From positions 1 through 41,197 of the forward strand of contig JBNGIQ010008546.1 in the NCBI GenBank assembly GCA_049999765.1: a DNA stretch of 41,197 nucleotides, given 5' to 3'. The notes beneath the pieces are model-generated. The model saw only the letters and a program-made list of their open reading frames with translations, was not told the DNA's origin and searched no databases. Positions 12,378 through 21,600 of the stretch are shown here, in pieces; within the stretch, counting starts at the first letter, position 1; each line of letters opens with the position of its first letter. Origin of the DNA: Phaeoceros laevis. Taxonomy: Eukaryota > Anthocerotophyta > Anthocerotopsida > Notothyladales. A program made the translations under genes and the position numbers.

Positions 12378-12637
12378 CGCCGTCAAAGAAATCCTCCTCC
12401 GCGGTCGAGTACCCCTCGTCGGACTCGACAGACAAATCTTCCACCGGTGTATTCTCTTGTGGCTGCTGAGACTCACACGGCAGTGGCTCCTCACTGCGAT
12501 ATATGTCCAGCCTCTCCACTCCCGGCGCCACTTCCTCCACAGTCAAATTTACTAAACGAACAACTCTTCGAGCTTCTATAACGAAAAGTTTCTCAAGTTC
12601 CGCAATAAGAAAATGCCACGACCCCTCGTGCTCGTCT
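12301..12637 (-). CDS. acidic leader ORF upstream of and overlapping gag, partial
   Basis: An open frame enters from the assembly gap and runs to 12301 in a frame different from gag. It reads as an acidic protein (ELEKLFVIEARRVVRLVN, then EDLSVESDEGYSTAEEDFF). It overlaps the gag start, and composition looks coding up to about 12370. It may be a separate leader protein, or the true Gag N-terminus joined to gag through a frameshift. The upstream end is hidden by Ns, so start and length are unknown. Confidence 0.5.
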
Positions 12638-13037
12638 NNNNNNNNNNNNNNNNNNNNNNNNNNNNNNNNNNNNNNNNNNNNNNNNNNNNNNNNNNNNNNN
12701 NNNNNNNNNNNNNNNNNNNNNNNNNNNNNNNNNNNNNNNNNNNNNNNNNNNNNNNNNNNNNNNNNNNNNNNNNNNNNNNNNNNNNNNNNNNNNNNNNNNN
12801 NNNNNNNNNNNNNNNNNNNNNNNNNNNNNNNNNNNNNNNNNNNNNNNNNNNNNNNNNNNNNNNNNNNNNNNNNNNNNNNNNNNNNNNNNNNNNNNNNNNN
12901 NNNNNNNNNNNNNNNNNNNNNNNNNNNNNNNNNNNNNNNNNNNNNNNNNNNNNNNNNNNNNNNNNNNNNNNNNNNNNNNNNNNNNNNNNNNNNNNNNNNN
13001 NNNNNNNNNNNNNNNNNNNNNNNNNNNNNNNNNNNNN
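12638..13037. other. assembly gap (400 N)
   Basis: Exactly 400 unknown bases, inside the chromovirus between its 5' LTR and the leader ORF. Any reading frame drawn across it is meaningless. The length looks like an estimated or placeholder gap. Confidence 1.
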
Positions 13038-13359
13038 CACGGACCTTCGCGCACTTAGCCGCGGCTAAGGCAATGCGATGGTCAACCCTTGTTAAGTCGC
13101 AGCTCACGCAAGAATCCCAGGGCGATCGGCCCGGCCTCCCTCGTCGGCCGTAGCCTTAAAGTAACAAAGTATGCGGCCATTGGACCACGCGGTGGCATGC
13201 CGTACATGGAAGTTAACGAAAACGTATGGTCCCACGCTACGCTACGCTATCTTTAAAGTATCTTATCCTATCTTCTATACTTATCGCGCCAAGCGCCATC
13301 ATAGTTAATAACATGGCCATCATAGCTAATAATATTGTATTATCCCGTGCTCCCTAACA
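13038..13359 (-). repeat. chromovirus 5' LTR (start hidden in gap)
   Basis: Matches 7551-7870 from CACGGACC to CCCTAACA, with about ten substitutions and one indel. It is followed by target duplication copy CCTAT at 13360-13364. In this orientation it would carry the element's promoter. Confidence 0.95.
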
Positions 13360-13364
13360 CCTAT

Positions 13365-13885
13365 GGGGGGGATACTATAGTGACAGCGGCCGTTGGACCG
13401 CGGACCGCGAACAACGGCCGGCGAGACAGGTTTTGCCAGCTTTCGCCAGTTTTTGCCAAATCCGCATGTGCGGCCGGCAGTACCGGCGTAACGGCCGGGA
13501 TGTCATTTTATGGCATCTGAACGGGTTAGGACAAAAGTAAAGAGCATTAACAAGGGGACATTCTATGACGGACCAAGTTAAACTTTCCGTTCACGAAAAC
13601 AAGCATCTTTGGAAAACTCGCAAAACACAAACCACAAGAACTGAAAGAGATCGGGAAAGCGCTTACAGTTGCCCAAACAAAGATGCATGCTGAGAAACCC
13701 GATGAAGGGCAGACGGGAGAACTTAAGCAAGATGGAAGAATGCACTGCTACATCACAACAGAAGAGGCAACCTGTAAAACGAAGAGTCCGCAGCAGTTGG
13801 CAACGAGTGCACCTGAAGCTTCACATAGCGGGAGGCGGAGTAGGCTATGAGATGTTGTGGTTTGCAGACGATGCCAGTGTGCATG
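13365..13885. other. no supported gene
   Basis: The first ~150 bases are rich in CCGGCCGTT-like GC words and short TTTTGCCA repeats. The rest has a short plus-strand frame starting at 13669 without recognisable motifs. The minus strand from 13885 leftward may continue the gene-fragment arm of the adjacent foldback. Confidence 0.4.
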
Positions 13886-14006
13886 TGGAGCGGAGGCAGG
13901 CGGATTTGCCGCAAGAGGCAGTGCAGGCACTGCACATAGTTTTCCTGCAAAACTATGTCCAATGCCTGTAACGCCTCTTGCGGCAGATTGAGCTACCTCT
14001 GCTCCA
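13886..14006. repeat. inverted duplication / foldback hairpin
   Basis: Two 58-nt arms (13886-13943 and 13949-14006) are inverted copies separated by a 5-nt loop (CCTGC). The inner 36 nt of each arm match at 31 positions, including a perfect 12-bp block GCCGCAAGAGGC / GCCTCTTGCGGC and a perfect block next to the loop (CATAGTTTT / AAAACTATG). Read outward from the loop, both arms encode a similar peptide: NYVQCL then LLRQI and LP-LLH. The structure is therefore a head-to-head duplication of a coding fragment. A transcript across it would fold like a long hairpin or miRNA precursor. Confidence 0.85.
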
Positions 14007-14199
14007 TGATGTGCTGTTTGTTGTGGGCGGTCCAACGGAAGAAAGTGTGGTGATGAACATCAAGACAACAGGGGAGTTGAAGGTTCTGTTGGACGTAACC
14101 ATCATCAGGCAGGTTAGAAACTTGGAAGTGTTGAATGCCTCCCCCTCGTCCTCAGAAGCCCAGAGGCGCAACTCAATTACAACGAAGCCAAGTTGGTGA
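13949..14199 (+). pseudogene. gene fragment on the right arm of the foldback
   Basis: The plus-strand frame reads NYVQCL, a stop (TAA at 13970-13972), then LLRQIELPLLHDVLFVVGG and a coding-like continuation (VVMNIKTTGELKVLLDVTII) to 14199. I do not recognise the protein. The minus strand of the left arm encodes a related but diverged segment with LLRQIRLPPLHMH. Both look like remains of one gene duplicated in inverted orientation. Confidence 0.35.
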
Positions 14200-15181
14200 A
14201 GCTGTACGTTGCGCGGCTGCAACTATAACAGAAGATGGCCTTGGTTGGACTGTAGTGTTGCGGTGGAGACGCACATGTTCAATTTGAAACAGCATCTCAC
14301 ATGAAGTATGTTAGGACGTACAAATGCACGTCGCTCTGTAGGTGGTTGCTATACATGTATCAGGGCTGTGGTTCTGGGGTTTCTGGTTTGATGGCATGTT
14401 ACTTTACTTTTACTTGTCTTCATCATGGTAGAATAACGCGTGTTTATCAGGTTAATTAGTGTTGCCGCTAACGGGTCCGGTTAATGATGTCAATACGGTT
14501 GTTGAAGCCATGTAATAGCCTCGGCCTAATGGATCCCGTTAAGGACCGGCCGTTGGCGGGCATTTATTAGCCCGACTCACACAACGGTTTTTGCGCGCCG
14601 GCGGCGGCGTCTGCCTAAGACATAGAAAGAAGGACGGAACTCAAAGGTTGTTGCCGCGCCTTAGGAAACAGTCTTAGCAAGTTCCAATTTTAGATGAGTG
14701 TTGGGCTTTCACACCTGCAGCTGTATGTTTGCAGTTCTCAATCTTTGCATTGATTTTTTTGCGCAAGCTGATTCTTGTATGGTAATTTGTTAGAATCCCC
14801 TATTTCCACAAGGCAATCTCGGTCCTTGCATGAGCTCAATGCTTGAAAGGACCGACCAACTTGCTAAGACTCTGCCAATTACACGGCCTGAGCTGTCATA
14901 GTTTTGAAGTTGAGCTAGGGAGTGTTAATAGAGGATAAGGGAACCGTTTTCCCTTGCATGCACTTGGTGCTTCGACTGTCCCCAGCCATGCTAGCATTTA
15001 CTAATCACTCAATGAGTTCAGCGTGTAAGCAGGACTGCTAGCGTTATGGTTAGGAGGGACAGAGACGGGCTTGAAGGATGGGGAGCTGGTGTGCCTTATT
15101 GGCAGCGCCCTTCGACACAGCGAGAACCAACCAAATTCCGTCCCACAGCTATTGCAGATGTGTCGATTCATGAGGTGGTGA
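14200..15181. other. no supported gene
   Basis: No reading frame with recognisable motifs. A plus-strand frame at 15046-15255 runs into the direct repeat and is probably chance. A GC-rich patch near 14548-14610 resembles the one after the chromovirus in word content (CGGCCGTTGG) but does not form a clear terminal repeat. Confidence 0.4.
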
Positions 15182-15334
15182 CTGTCGCGCGGTGTCTATC
15201 ATTGAGCAGGACCTTATTGGTCACACTAGTGGGAGACCTGCTGGGCTCCTACTAACACACAGGTCTCCCACTAACACATACACACTAACATCCACACACT
15301 GTGCTCAGTGGAGGAAATTTGGAGTCACTCGCTT
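15182..15334. repeat. LTR-like direct repeat, copy A
   Basis: Shares the sequence from CTGTCGCGCGGTGTCT to (C/T)TCGCTT with copy B. It has about 20 extra bases from an internal duplication of the CTCC(T)ACTAACACAC segment. Read on the minus strand, the repeat has TG...CA-like ends (TGACTCC...GCGACA). Confidence 0.85.
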
Positions 15335-15697
15335 GGAGAGACTTTGAGAGAGAGGAGAGAGATGCGAAGGGATGTTGGCTTGAGACAGCTGTCACACAAC
15401 AGCCAGCTTTACTGCTTGCCCAAGACAACAGAGTCCATCTAGGCTCTGTTGCTGGCTCCTTAAGTACTGACAGCTGACCAATCAGGAAGTCCGGTATGGA
15501 TTGCAGGCTATTTGACCTAACCCTTAGTCTAACCTAAAGCCTAACTGCGGTTCATTGGTAAACCCAGAGGGATATCCTTTAATTTAGCTTCAGACCTTAA
15601 CCTGAGTTCATTAACAAACCTTGGCCTTCAACCTGCGGTCAAGCTTCACTTTACTTCATTACCTTAATCAGATCCAGGTCGTGTTGCGGCATGACAG
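15335..15697. other. spacer between the direct repeats
   Basis: 363 bp without coding potential. It begins with a purine-rich tract (GGAGAGACTTTGAGAGAGAG) and contains several CCTAACC/CCTTAACC-like words. Together with the flanking repeats it could be a miniature terminal-repeat element or the interior of a rearranged LTR. Confidence 0.4.
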
Positions 15698-15830
15698 CTG
15701 TCGCGCGGTGTCTGTCATTGAGCAGGACCTTATTGGTCACACTAGTGGGAGACCTTCTGGGCTCCCACTAACACACACACACTAACATCCACACACTGTG
15801 CTCAGTGGAGGAAATTGGAGTCATTCGCTT
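15698..15830. repeat. LTR-like direct repeat, copy B
   Basis: About 90% identical to copy A where they align. On the minus strand it directly follows a G-run (complement of 15831-15837) and the end of the PHD-type Ty3 pol, which is where a polypurine tract and 3' LTR start would be expected. This makes copy B the likely start of that element's 3' LTR. Confidence 0.7.
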
Positions 15831-15879
15831 CCCCCCCTGCAGATTGAGCGTCTGGTAGAGGGTCAGTCTGCACTCCTAC

Positions 15880-16629
15880 TCCAACTGTACGGTCCCCCTT
15901 ACTGAGTAACTTGGGCAAAACCATTCACCATCCGGTACTTCCTCCAAAACGGGGTTAGACAAAACATATGACAACCCCTGCACCGGTCACAGATAGGAAG
16001 AGATTCTTCATCATCAGTTCTTTCGCAAATGTCGCACTCAAAGTCTCTAGGAGGGGTCCATATGGTAGGTTTCAAAGCCGGATCCAGATGAGGTAGATGA
16101 CAAGGGGCACAATGCTTCAAATGCTCCTTCCAGTGGCGCCCATCAGAACCCTCCAACTCTAGAATACCATTCGATTGAACCGCACAATCCGAAGGGTCAC
16201 CCTACTGGTGGGAACATCCAGCGTATCCTTCGATCGCCTTTAAGATAAACGAAATCCCCACTTCAAACCGCCGAACCTTGGGCTTCCAAATCCCACTCCG
16301 AGTGTGAGCATACCGAAGTTGATCGCGATGTTGTGCGATTGCCAAGTTCTCCATGACAATGGGCATGATGCGTTTAAACAACGCTGCCCACTTCTGTAAG
16401 TCTGCCAAGAAATCAGCTGGAGTGTTCCATGAGACTGGTTGTAGCAGCTTGTATTCCAGTACATTGGGCAGCGACTGCTGCCGTCCAAAAAGCAGATAAT
16501 ACGGGGAAAAGTTCCCCAGAGCCGCCTGTGTGCTGACATGATATCGTAGCACCATGTAAGGCAACGCCTCATCCCAAGTCCTGGGATCATTCTCCAGACA
16601 ATACTTCCGCAGTGCCCACTTTAAGGTTT
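15880..16629 (-). pseudogene. Ty3/gypsy integrase C-terminus with PHD finger (left half of split element)
   Basis: C-terminal end of a Ty3 polyprotein on the minus strand. It starts with the integrase block KWALRKYCLEN and TWDEALPYMVLRYHVSTQ, followed by SPYYLLFGRQ and the tail with QLRYAHTRSGIWKPKVRRF. After an in-frame TAG (16202-16204) comes a linker and then a PHD-type finger: CDICERTDDEESLPICDRC, GCHMFCL. The rest of the finger (EVPDGEWFCPSY) is in the next frame, so one indel lies near 15957, and the last Cys position reads Tyr. A PHD finger here replaces the chromodomain of chromoviruses and probably read histone marks for targeting. Its N-terminal half is at 28583-30205, beyond the inserted DNA element. 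Confidence 0.85.
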
Positions 16630-16651
16630 AACGAGGTCTCCTATGAAAGGG
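16630..16651. repeat. left terminal inverted repeat
   Basis: Begins AACGAGGTCTCCTATGAAAG. It matches the inverse of 28561-28582 except at three positions and is preceded by the target duplication GTTT (16626-16629). Similarity to the other end fades after these 22 bases. Confidence 0.88.
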
Positions 16652-16860
16652 GGTTCTCCTTAAGGTCCATTTTGACGACCCCCCCCCCAAAAAAACAGCC
16701 AATTTTGCCGAACTTTTCTGGACCGATTTTCAAAAGGGTAGTTTTATAGCTATTTCAAGGAACCGCGTGTCCCCAAAAATGGACCCCCATCTCACGCATT
16801 GTCATTTCCTGCAGTGTAAAGAGGCTACCTATTTTACTTTGCTGAAATGCAAAGAAGCAC

Positions 16861-16970
16861 CTACCAAAAATGCGGCATTAGTGCCATTTTGTCTAATCTA
16901 TCATTGTACGGCCTCCTACCAAAAATTCAGCTATATTGCCATTTTGCCTAATCTATCATTCTACGGCCTC
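16861..16970. repeat. 55-bp tandem duplication
   Basis: Two adjacent 55-bp copies (16861-16915 and 16916-16970) starting CTACCAAAAAT(G/T)C and ending ACGGCCTC, about 85% alike. The right copy contains the stop codon of the methyltransferase gene, so the duplication reaches into the gene's 3' end. Confidence 0.85.
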
Positions 16971-17146
16971 GTTGCCCTCACCTGTAGCTGCATCGGTTTC
17001 CACGACATCATCTGGCTCACCTGCAGTACCTTCATCCAGCTCACCTGTATCCGGGACTTCTGTCACAGCATCCAACCCTGATGCGCCCTGGTCCTGTATT
17101 GGTGTTCTCGGAGCCTCCCAGCCCACACTGGAGCCTCCAATTCCAA

Positions 17147-17162
17147 TACCGGATGTCCGGTA
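17147..17162. repeat. palindromic motif, single perfect copy
   Basis: TACCGGATGTCCGGTA: 7-bp inverted arms around TG, inside the last exon of the methyltransferase gene. Confidence 0.85.
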
Positions 17163-18444
17163 CCGGCAGGTACAAGCGCCCGCTCAGAGTTAACAGGAGT
17201 GCCCTTGGTGGCCGCCTTCTTGAGGGTCTTCAATTGCGCCAAAAGTTTCTTCTTCCGTTTAGTAGATTCCAAAGCTTTCACCCGCGCATTACTCCGCTAT
17301 GGACTCTGCTTAGGCTCAGGCTCCGGTGGATCAGCAAGCACTGTCTCCCGAGTCCCCATGGACTTCTGAATTGCCATCTTTGACCGCACGTTCACAAATT
17401 CCATCTAAGGGTTGCCCGGCCGGGGATGCTGTGGTTCCTAGTGGCTAGTCTTCCCGGACCCGTTTTCTTTCGTGTCAACCCCTAGCTCCGTTCCTCGTCT
17501 GGGAAGCTGGCCAAGCTCACAATCCGCGATTTTACAAACTGTATGCATCGAGGATCCTTGTCAAGGGCCACCGCATTCCGTTTCTCCAAGAGAGCACTGA
17601 CGATGGTACTGCCTGACCCACAGCATGCATCAAGGACCCAATCTCCCCTTTCGGAATACAGGCGCACCAACTTCCTCATCAGCTTCAATGGCTTCTGATA
17701 AATGGAAACCACCTTGTTGTCAAGACATGTATAGTGGAGCTTGTGGTAAACCGCATACTCGCTGAATATATTCGTGAGGCCTTCAATGCCGGCCAGCTCC
17801 TCGTTTGCTCGTCCATTTGAAAATGCCTCAAGTCCTCCAATCTGTTGTCCATGGTGGCCAATTGTCATATAGTCCACACCATCGTAAAGCCGGTCTTTGA
17901 GAGGAGGAACGACATTCAACTTCTGCCAGATGCAGCTCTCGACTCCACCGTTGCAGGCCTCGCCTAGCACTGTCCTCACCATGCTCACATCATTAGCAGA
18001 GTGAAACAAAATCACTCTCCACACAGCGGCAGTTGTAATTTGCTTGAAGCCATACATCATCTCCGCCAGCTCGGGCTCCGCCAATTTGTGATCGTTCAGG
18101 TTGTCCTTCTCCCATCCCCTGGGTAGGTCTGCTACAATGAGAGTATACTCTCGCTTGCCCGTGACCACATGTGCAATATCCGTGACATCTCCTACATGCG
18201 TCACATACTTCATCTCCAAGTGGGCGGGCTAGGATTTGTCGGTGAAGTGGCACACACTGTCATCAACGATGGCATTCCCTGCAAGCCTTGCCTCTTGTGT
18301 ATGAGCCCATGATTTTGCCTTCAGCATATACCTCCGGAAAGAAAAGGGAAGGCCTTCATCACTCTTCTCAAAGTCAATCTTGTCAATGTCGGTTTTTTTC
18401 TGCACACAACACGCACATCGGGTCGGGATGAGCACACAGTCCAG

Positions 18445-18502
18445 TATCGGATGTCCGGTATGCAGGTGTCTAACCCTACACATCTATCCCGGATGTCCGG
18501 TA
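18445..18502. repeat. two palindromic motif copies in an intron
   Basis: TATCGGATGTCCGGTA (18445-18460) and TCCCGGATGTCCGGTA (18487-18502) lie in the intron between exons 2 and 3 of the methyltransferase gene (18400-18535). The motif is therefore present where no peptide is encoded. Confidence 0.85.
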
Positions 18503-19857
18503 TGCAGCCTCTCTCACAACTCCTTCGTTACATACCTTTTTGGCGAACCCCACCTGAAACTCCTGCAGGCACTCATCTGTGGAGTGTATGGGGTACCTCC
18601 GTTTCACATGGTCGAAATTGTCGCAGCGTAAAGCCTTCACCATTGCATACTGCACAAGCCACAGTCTTTTCACACTTTCTAGGTGGGTTGCCATTTCCGT
18701 CAAGGTCTTTGTTCCCGCCAGTACTACAGTGCATGCACGATTAAGGGTCTCCTCTCCCGCTTTGGTGAAGTTGTCAATGCCTTGGAATGACTTCCATACT
18801 GCTGTCTTTATGGGCCTATCCTTCGCCGTGCACGCTGCCCTGCTTCGTCGAGCATCTTTCTGCTGCTCCTCAAGCTGGCCCTTCTCCCACTGGTCAAATA
18901 TCTCTGACACATGCTTCCATACATTGTCGAACAGCCATGCTAAGCACCACTCCAAAGTGAGCTTGTCTCGACCGCGCTGGTGTGCGCTTTTTGTCTTCTT
19001 TTTGTTTGCCTCTGCCTCCTTCCCTGCAGCCGGTGTGCTGGCAGGCCCCTTCCCATTCACGGCGGTTGCTGTCACAGCCGTTGCTGGTTTTTTTTCTTCC
19101 TCCTCTTCCTCAACATATATGAGCTTCTTGTACACCGCATCCTTCCACTTTGCATCCATCTCTTCGCCCCTCTCTGTTGTGATCTCTATCTCGTCTCTAA
19201 TATACCTGGTCCTTTCTATGAAAGAGAAATTCAATCTGTCAGCTGCGATGTTATTGTGATCAGAACCAAGCACTCGCATCTCCTCCAGAGTCAGGCCTGC
19301 ATAGATGATCCCTTGCATCCAGGGGTAGTCAGGATTATCGGGATCCTCTTCCCAGAGCATCCTCCTCGCCATGTAAGAGTGGTTGCCCCCCAGCACAACA
19401 TACTCGTAACCCCCTCTGTGTACTTTGTCCTCATCAAAATGATACTTGCTCCGACACATAGCAGGGTCAATCATGACAACGATATGCTGCACTCCTGCAT
19501 CGTAGGAGTCTCTCATCTTCCGCACCAGCCTTCTTACATATGCCATATCGATTTCCCGGACGGCAGCCTTTGGGTTGTCCTTCAGCAGCCTCGCCGGGTA
19601 CATATGCGAAACATGAAGTGAGAATGTCCGGTCGTGGCACTTTTTGGCCTTCAATTCTCTTCTGGCTATATCCACAGGTTCCAGAGGCCTGCCAACTGTC
19701 TCCCGCAATCTTTCGGCATCTGTCTTCACTCTTCTAGAAACCTCTGCTCCCATGCCGGCAACTGTTGCACTGTTCAAAGCTCCAGACAACCGCCTCTTGA
19801 ACTTCTTAACCGTAGGTGTCCTTTGTGGGGTTTGTTTGGTTTTCTTCTGAGCACTTG

Positions 19858-19873
19858 GACCGGATGTCTGGTC
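19858..19873. repeat. palindromic motif variant in coding sequence
   Basis: GACCGGATGTCTGGTC, with changed outer bases that keep the palindrome, inside exon 2 of the ParB-methyltransferase gene. Confidence 0.7.
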
Positions 19874-20493
19874 CCCAGCACCACTGCTGCTGCCACGCTT
19901 TCTTTTGGTTGCTTTAGTGTCGACGACCTCCTCCTCTTCATCATCGTCCTCATCCTCATCCGATGATACTGATGATGGGGACCCCTCGGAGGCCTCTTCG
20001 ACATGTGGTGCATGCGGCTTCAATGGTGTCCTCCGCTCTACCTCTTCCTCCATAGCCTTCTGCCTCTTCTTCATGTGACACACACACGCACTCAGTCTCC
20101 TGTGCTCGTCGTTGTGTATGCGGTTTCCGGCAAGCTTTTTCAAATCAACTGCATCCAGCACATCTATCCCTTCCCGTATAGCATCCCACTCCTCTTCACC
20201 CACTTCTCTCACATGTACATACACATCCACTTCATCGTCTATGCTTCTATCCTCATCGTCGTCGTCATGATCACTATCAGAGTCCCCAGTAGATGCACTG
20301 TTTGCTTCGAATTCGTGGCTTCCCACTTGGCTTGATTTCACTAACACATCTGATTGTGCCTCAACCACTTTGCTAGCCCCCAAAGACCCAACAGACCCTG
20401 CAGAGCCCCGCTCGGCTACTACCACATCTTTAGCCTGCACTGGTGTTTTCAACACCGAGGCTCCCCCTTTGGAAGGCCCTCCCTTGGCCAGGG

Positions 20494-20826
20494 TCCCGGA
20501 TGTCCGGACTGGCTGAGCCTTGGCCCCAGTCCCGGATGTCCGGGCTTGCTCTCCCATTGCTAGGGTCCCGGATGTTCGGGCTGGCTGAGCCTTGGTCCAA
20601 GTCCCGGATGTCCGGGCTGGCTCTCCCTTAGAGCCAGTACCGGATGCCCGGGCTAGCTCTCCCTTTGAGCAGTACCGGATGTCTGGGGTACGCGCTGCTC
20701 TCCCCTCTCCTTGCCAGACCCTCCTTTCGACCCAGTCCCGGACATCCGGGCTGCCTCGGCTTGAAGGAGCCGGTCCAGCTGCTCTGTTGCTGAGGTTCCT
20801 TTGGCACCAGTACCGGATGTCCGGGC
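20494..20826. repeat. cluster of nine palindromic motifs in exon 2
   Basis: Copies start at 20494, 20530, 20566, 20602, 20638, 20673, 20736 and 20811, mostly (T)CCCGGATGTCCGGGC. The first five are spaced exactly 36 bp apart; the one at 20736 is reversed. I count eight clear copies and one weaker remnant. They create the repeated SGT-KG-ARTSGT peptides of exon 2. A single-base loss near 20672, within the cluster, shifts the frame. Confidence 0.85.
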
Positions 20827-21600
20827 TGCTGGAACCACCGCGGACCTTGCATTCAAGGACGCCTTCTTCATGCTTTGCATACAATAGTCGTGGAGTCTCT
20901 CATGAAATGGGGCCCCGCTCTACGGACAAAACGATAAAACACATGTTAAGCTAGCATGAAAGCCTGAATTTGACAAACAACAAAGAACCCACTATTAGAA
21001 GAAACCTACATTATCAATCACAAAAAGACCACATAGGTTGTCTCTGAGGTCCCCTGGCTCGCAACGGTTTCGCTCAAAGTCCTTGAACATGACAATGGTT
21101 AGCCGATGGTCCTGTGAATCAGCTACCAGCTTGGCAGTCGGATCCAACGTGGTAAGGAAATGTATCTTCACCACATCCTCCTTGTTGTGCAGCTCTGACC
21201 ACACAATGGCACCTTGATAATCCGGAGTCAGCTGTGTCACAAACAAATACATGTGCTCCGAAATGTCTGGTGAAGGTTGAATCGTCCAATTTGTGTTGTT
21301 CACACGCGTTGTCGGGACGTTCTTGTCCATCATCCAAGCTATGTCATCCATGGCTTGTTTGCTGTAAGGGCATCTGCTTTTGCGGACAACTTCTGGAGCC
21401 TTCCGCTTCCTTGTCGCAGGCACCGGTGGAGATGAGGCCTCCGACGCGGTTTCCTTCGACTCCGGCTGACCCGAGCCCTTCCACCGTGCCTGCTTTGCAG
21501 CCTCCGCTGCGCCCGATTTCGCTGTAGCCCTGGCAGTGCCCTTCTTGCCCGTGTTCTCATCCCCACCGCCGGGCTTGTCACCATTCTTAAGTCTGGCCAT

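Larger units (their letters stand above)
7547..13359 (-). mobile_element. Ty3/gypsy chromovirus, full length, inactive
   Basis: Complete LTR retrotransposon in minus orientation. The 3' LTR is at 7547-7870 and the 5' LTR ends at 13359; both have TGT...ACA ends. The 5-bp target duplication CCTAT is perfect (7542-7546 and 13360-13364). Inside, on the minus strand from right to left: a leader ORF, gag with a CCHC knuckle, protease, reverse transcriptase, RNase H, integrase and a C-terminal chromodomain, which is the hallmark of chromoviruses. The two LTRs differ at roughly ten positions plus one indel over about 320 bp (about 3%), so the insertion is fairly recent, yet the coding region has several nonsense and frameshift lesions. 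A 400-base gap hides the primer-binding site and the start of the 5' LTR. I see no clear polypurine tract next to the 3' LTR. Confidence 0.95.
16956..21600 (-). pseudogene. ParB-like domain plus beta-class amino-DNA methyltransferase gene
   Basis: Three exons: 21600-21010 (ATG in an ACCATGG context), 20919-18536 and 18399-16956, with phase-0 junctions. Exon 1 has a basic N-terminus and an unrecognised domain. Exon 2 opens with repeated ARTSGTG-KG peptides made by the palindromic motif, then acidic and basic tracts, then a ParB/sulfiredoxin-like region (about 19600-19180) with HMYPARLLKDNP, YVVLGGNHSYMARRML and GLTLEEMRVLGSDHNNIAA. Exon 3 encodes a methyltransferase with motif IV-like YTLIVADLPRGW before motif I DACCGSGSTIVSALLEKRNA; this order is typical of beta-class N4-cytosine/N6-adenine enzymes. 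ParB-methyltransferase pairings are common in phages and bacteria. The protein ends in an acidic tail at a TGA (16956-16958). Lesions: frameshift near 20672, TAG at 18229-18231 and 17482-17484, and a frame change near 17120. DLPRGW departs from the usual (D/N/S)PP(Y/W). Confidence 0.78.

Noticed and set aside
12501-13153. Reading frames spanning the gap
   Set aside because: They consist mostly of unknown residues from the 400 Ns.
13365-14610. A MITE bounded by GC-rich CGGCCGTTGG words
   Set aside because: Only short word similarity at the two ends; no clear inverted repeat or target duplication.
18579-19621. Long plus-strand frames opposite the ParB-methyltransferase exon
   Set aside because: They are Ser/Cys/Phe-rich shadows of the minus-strand coding sequence.
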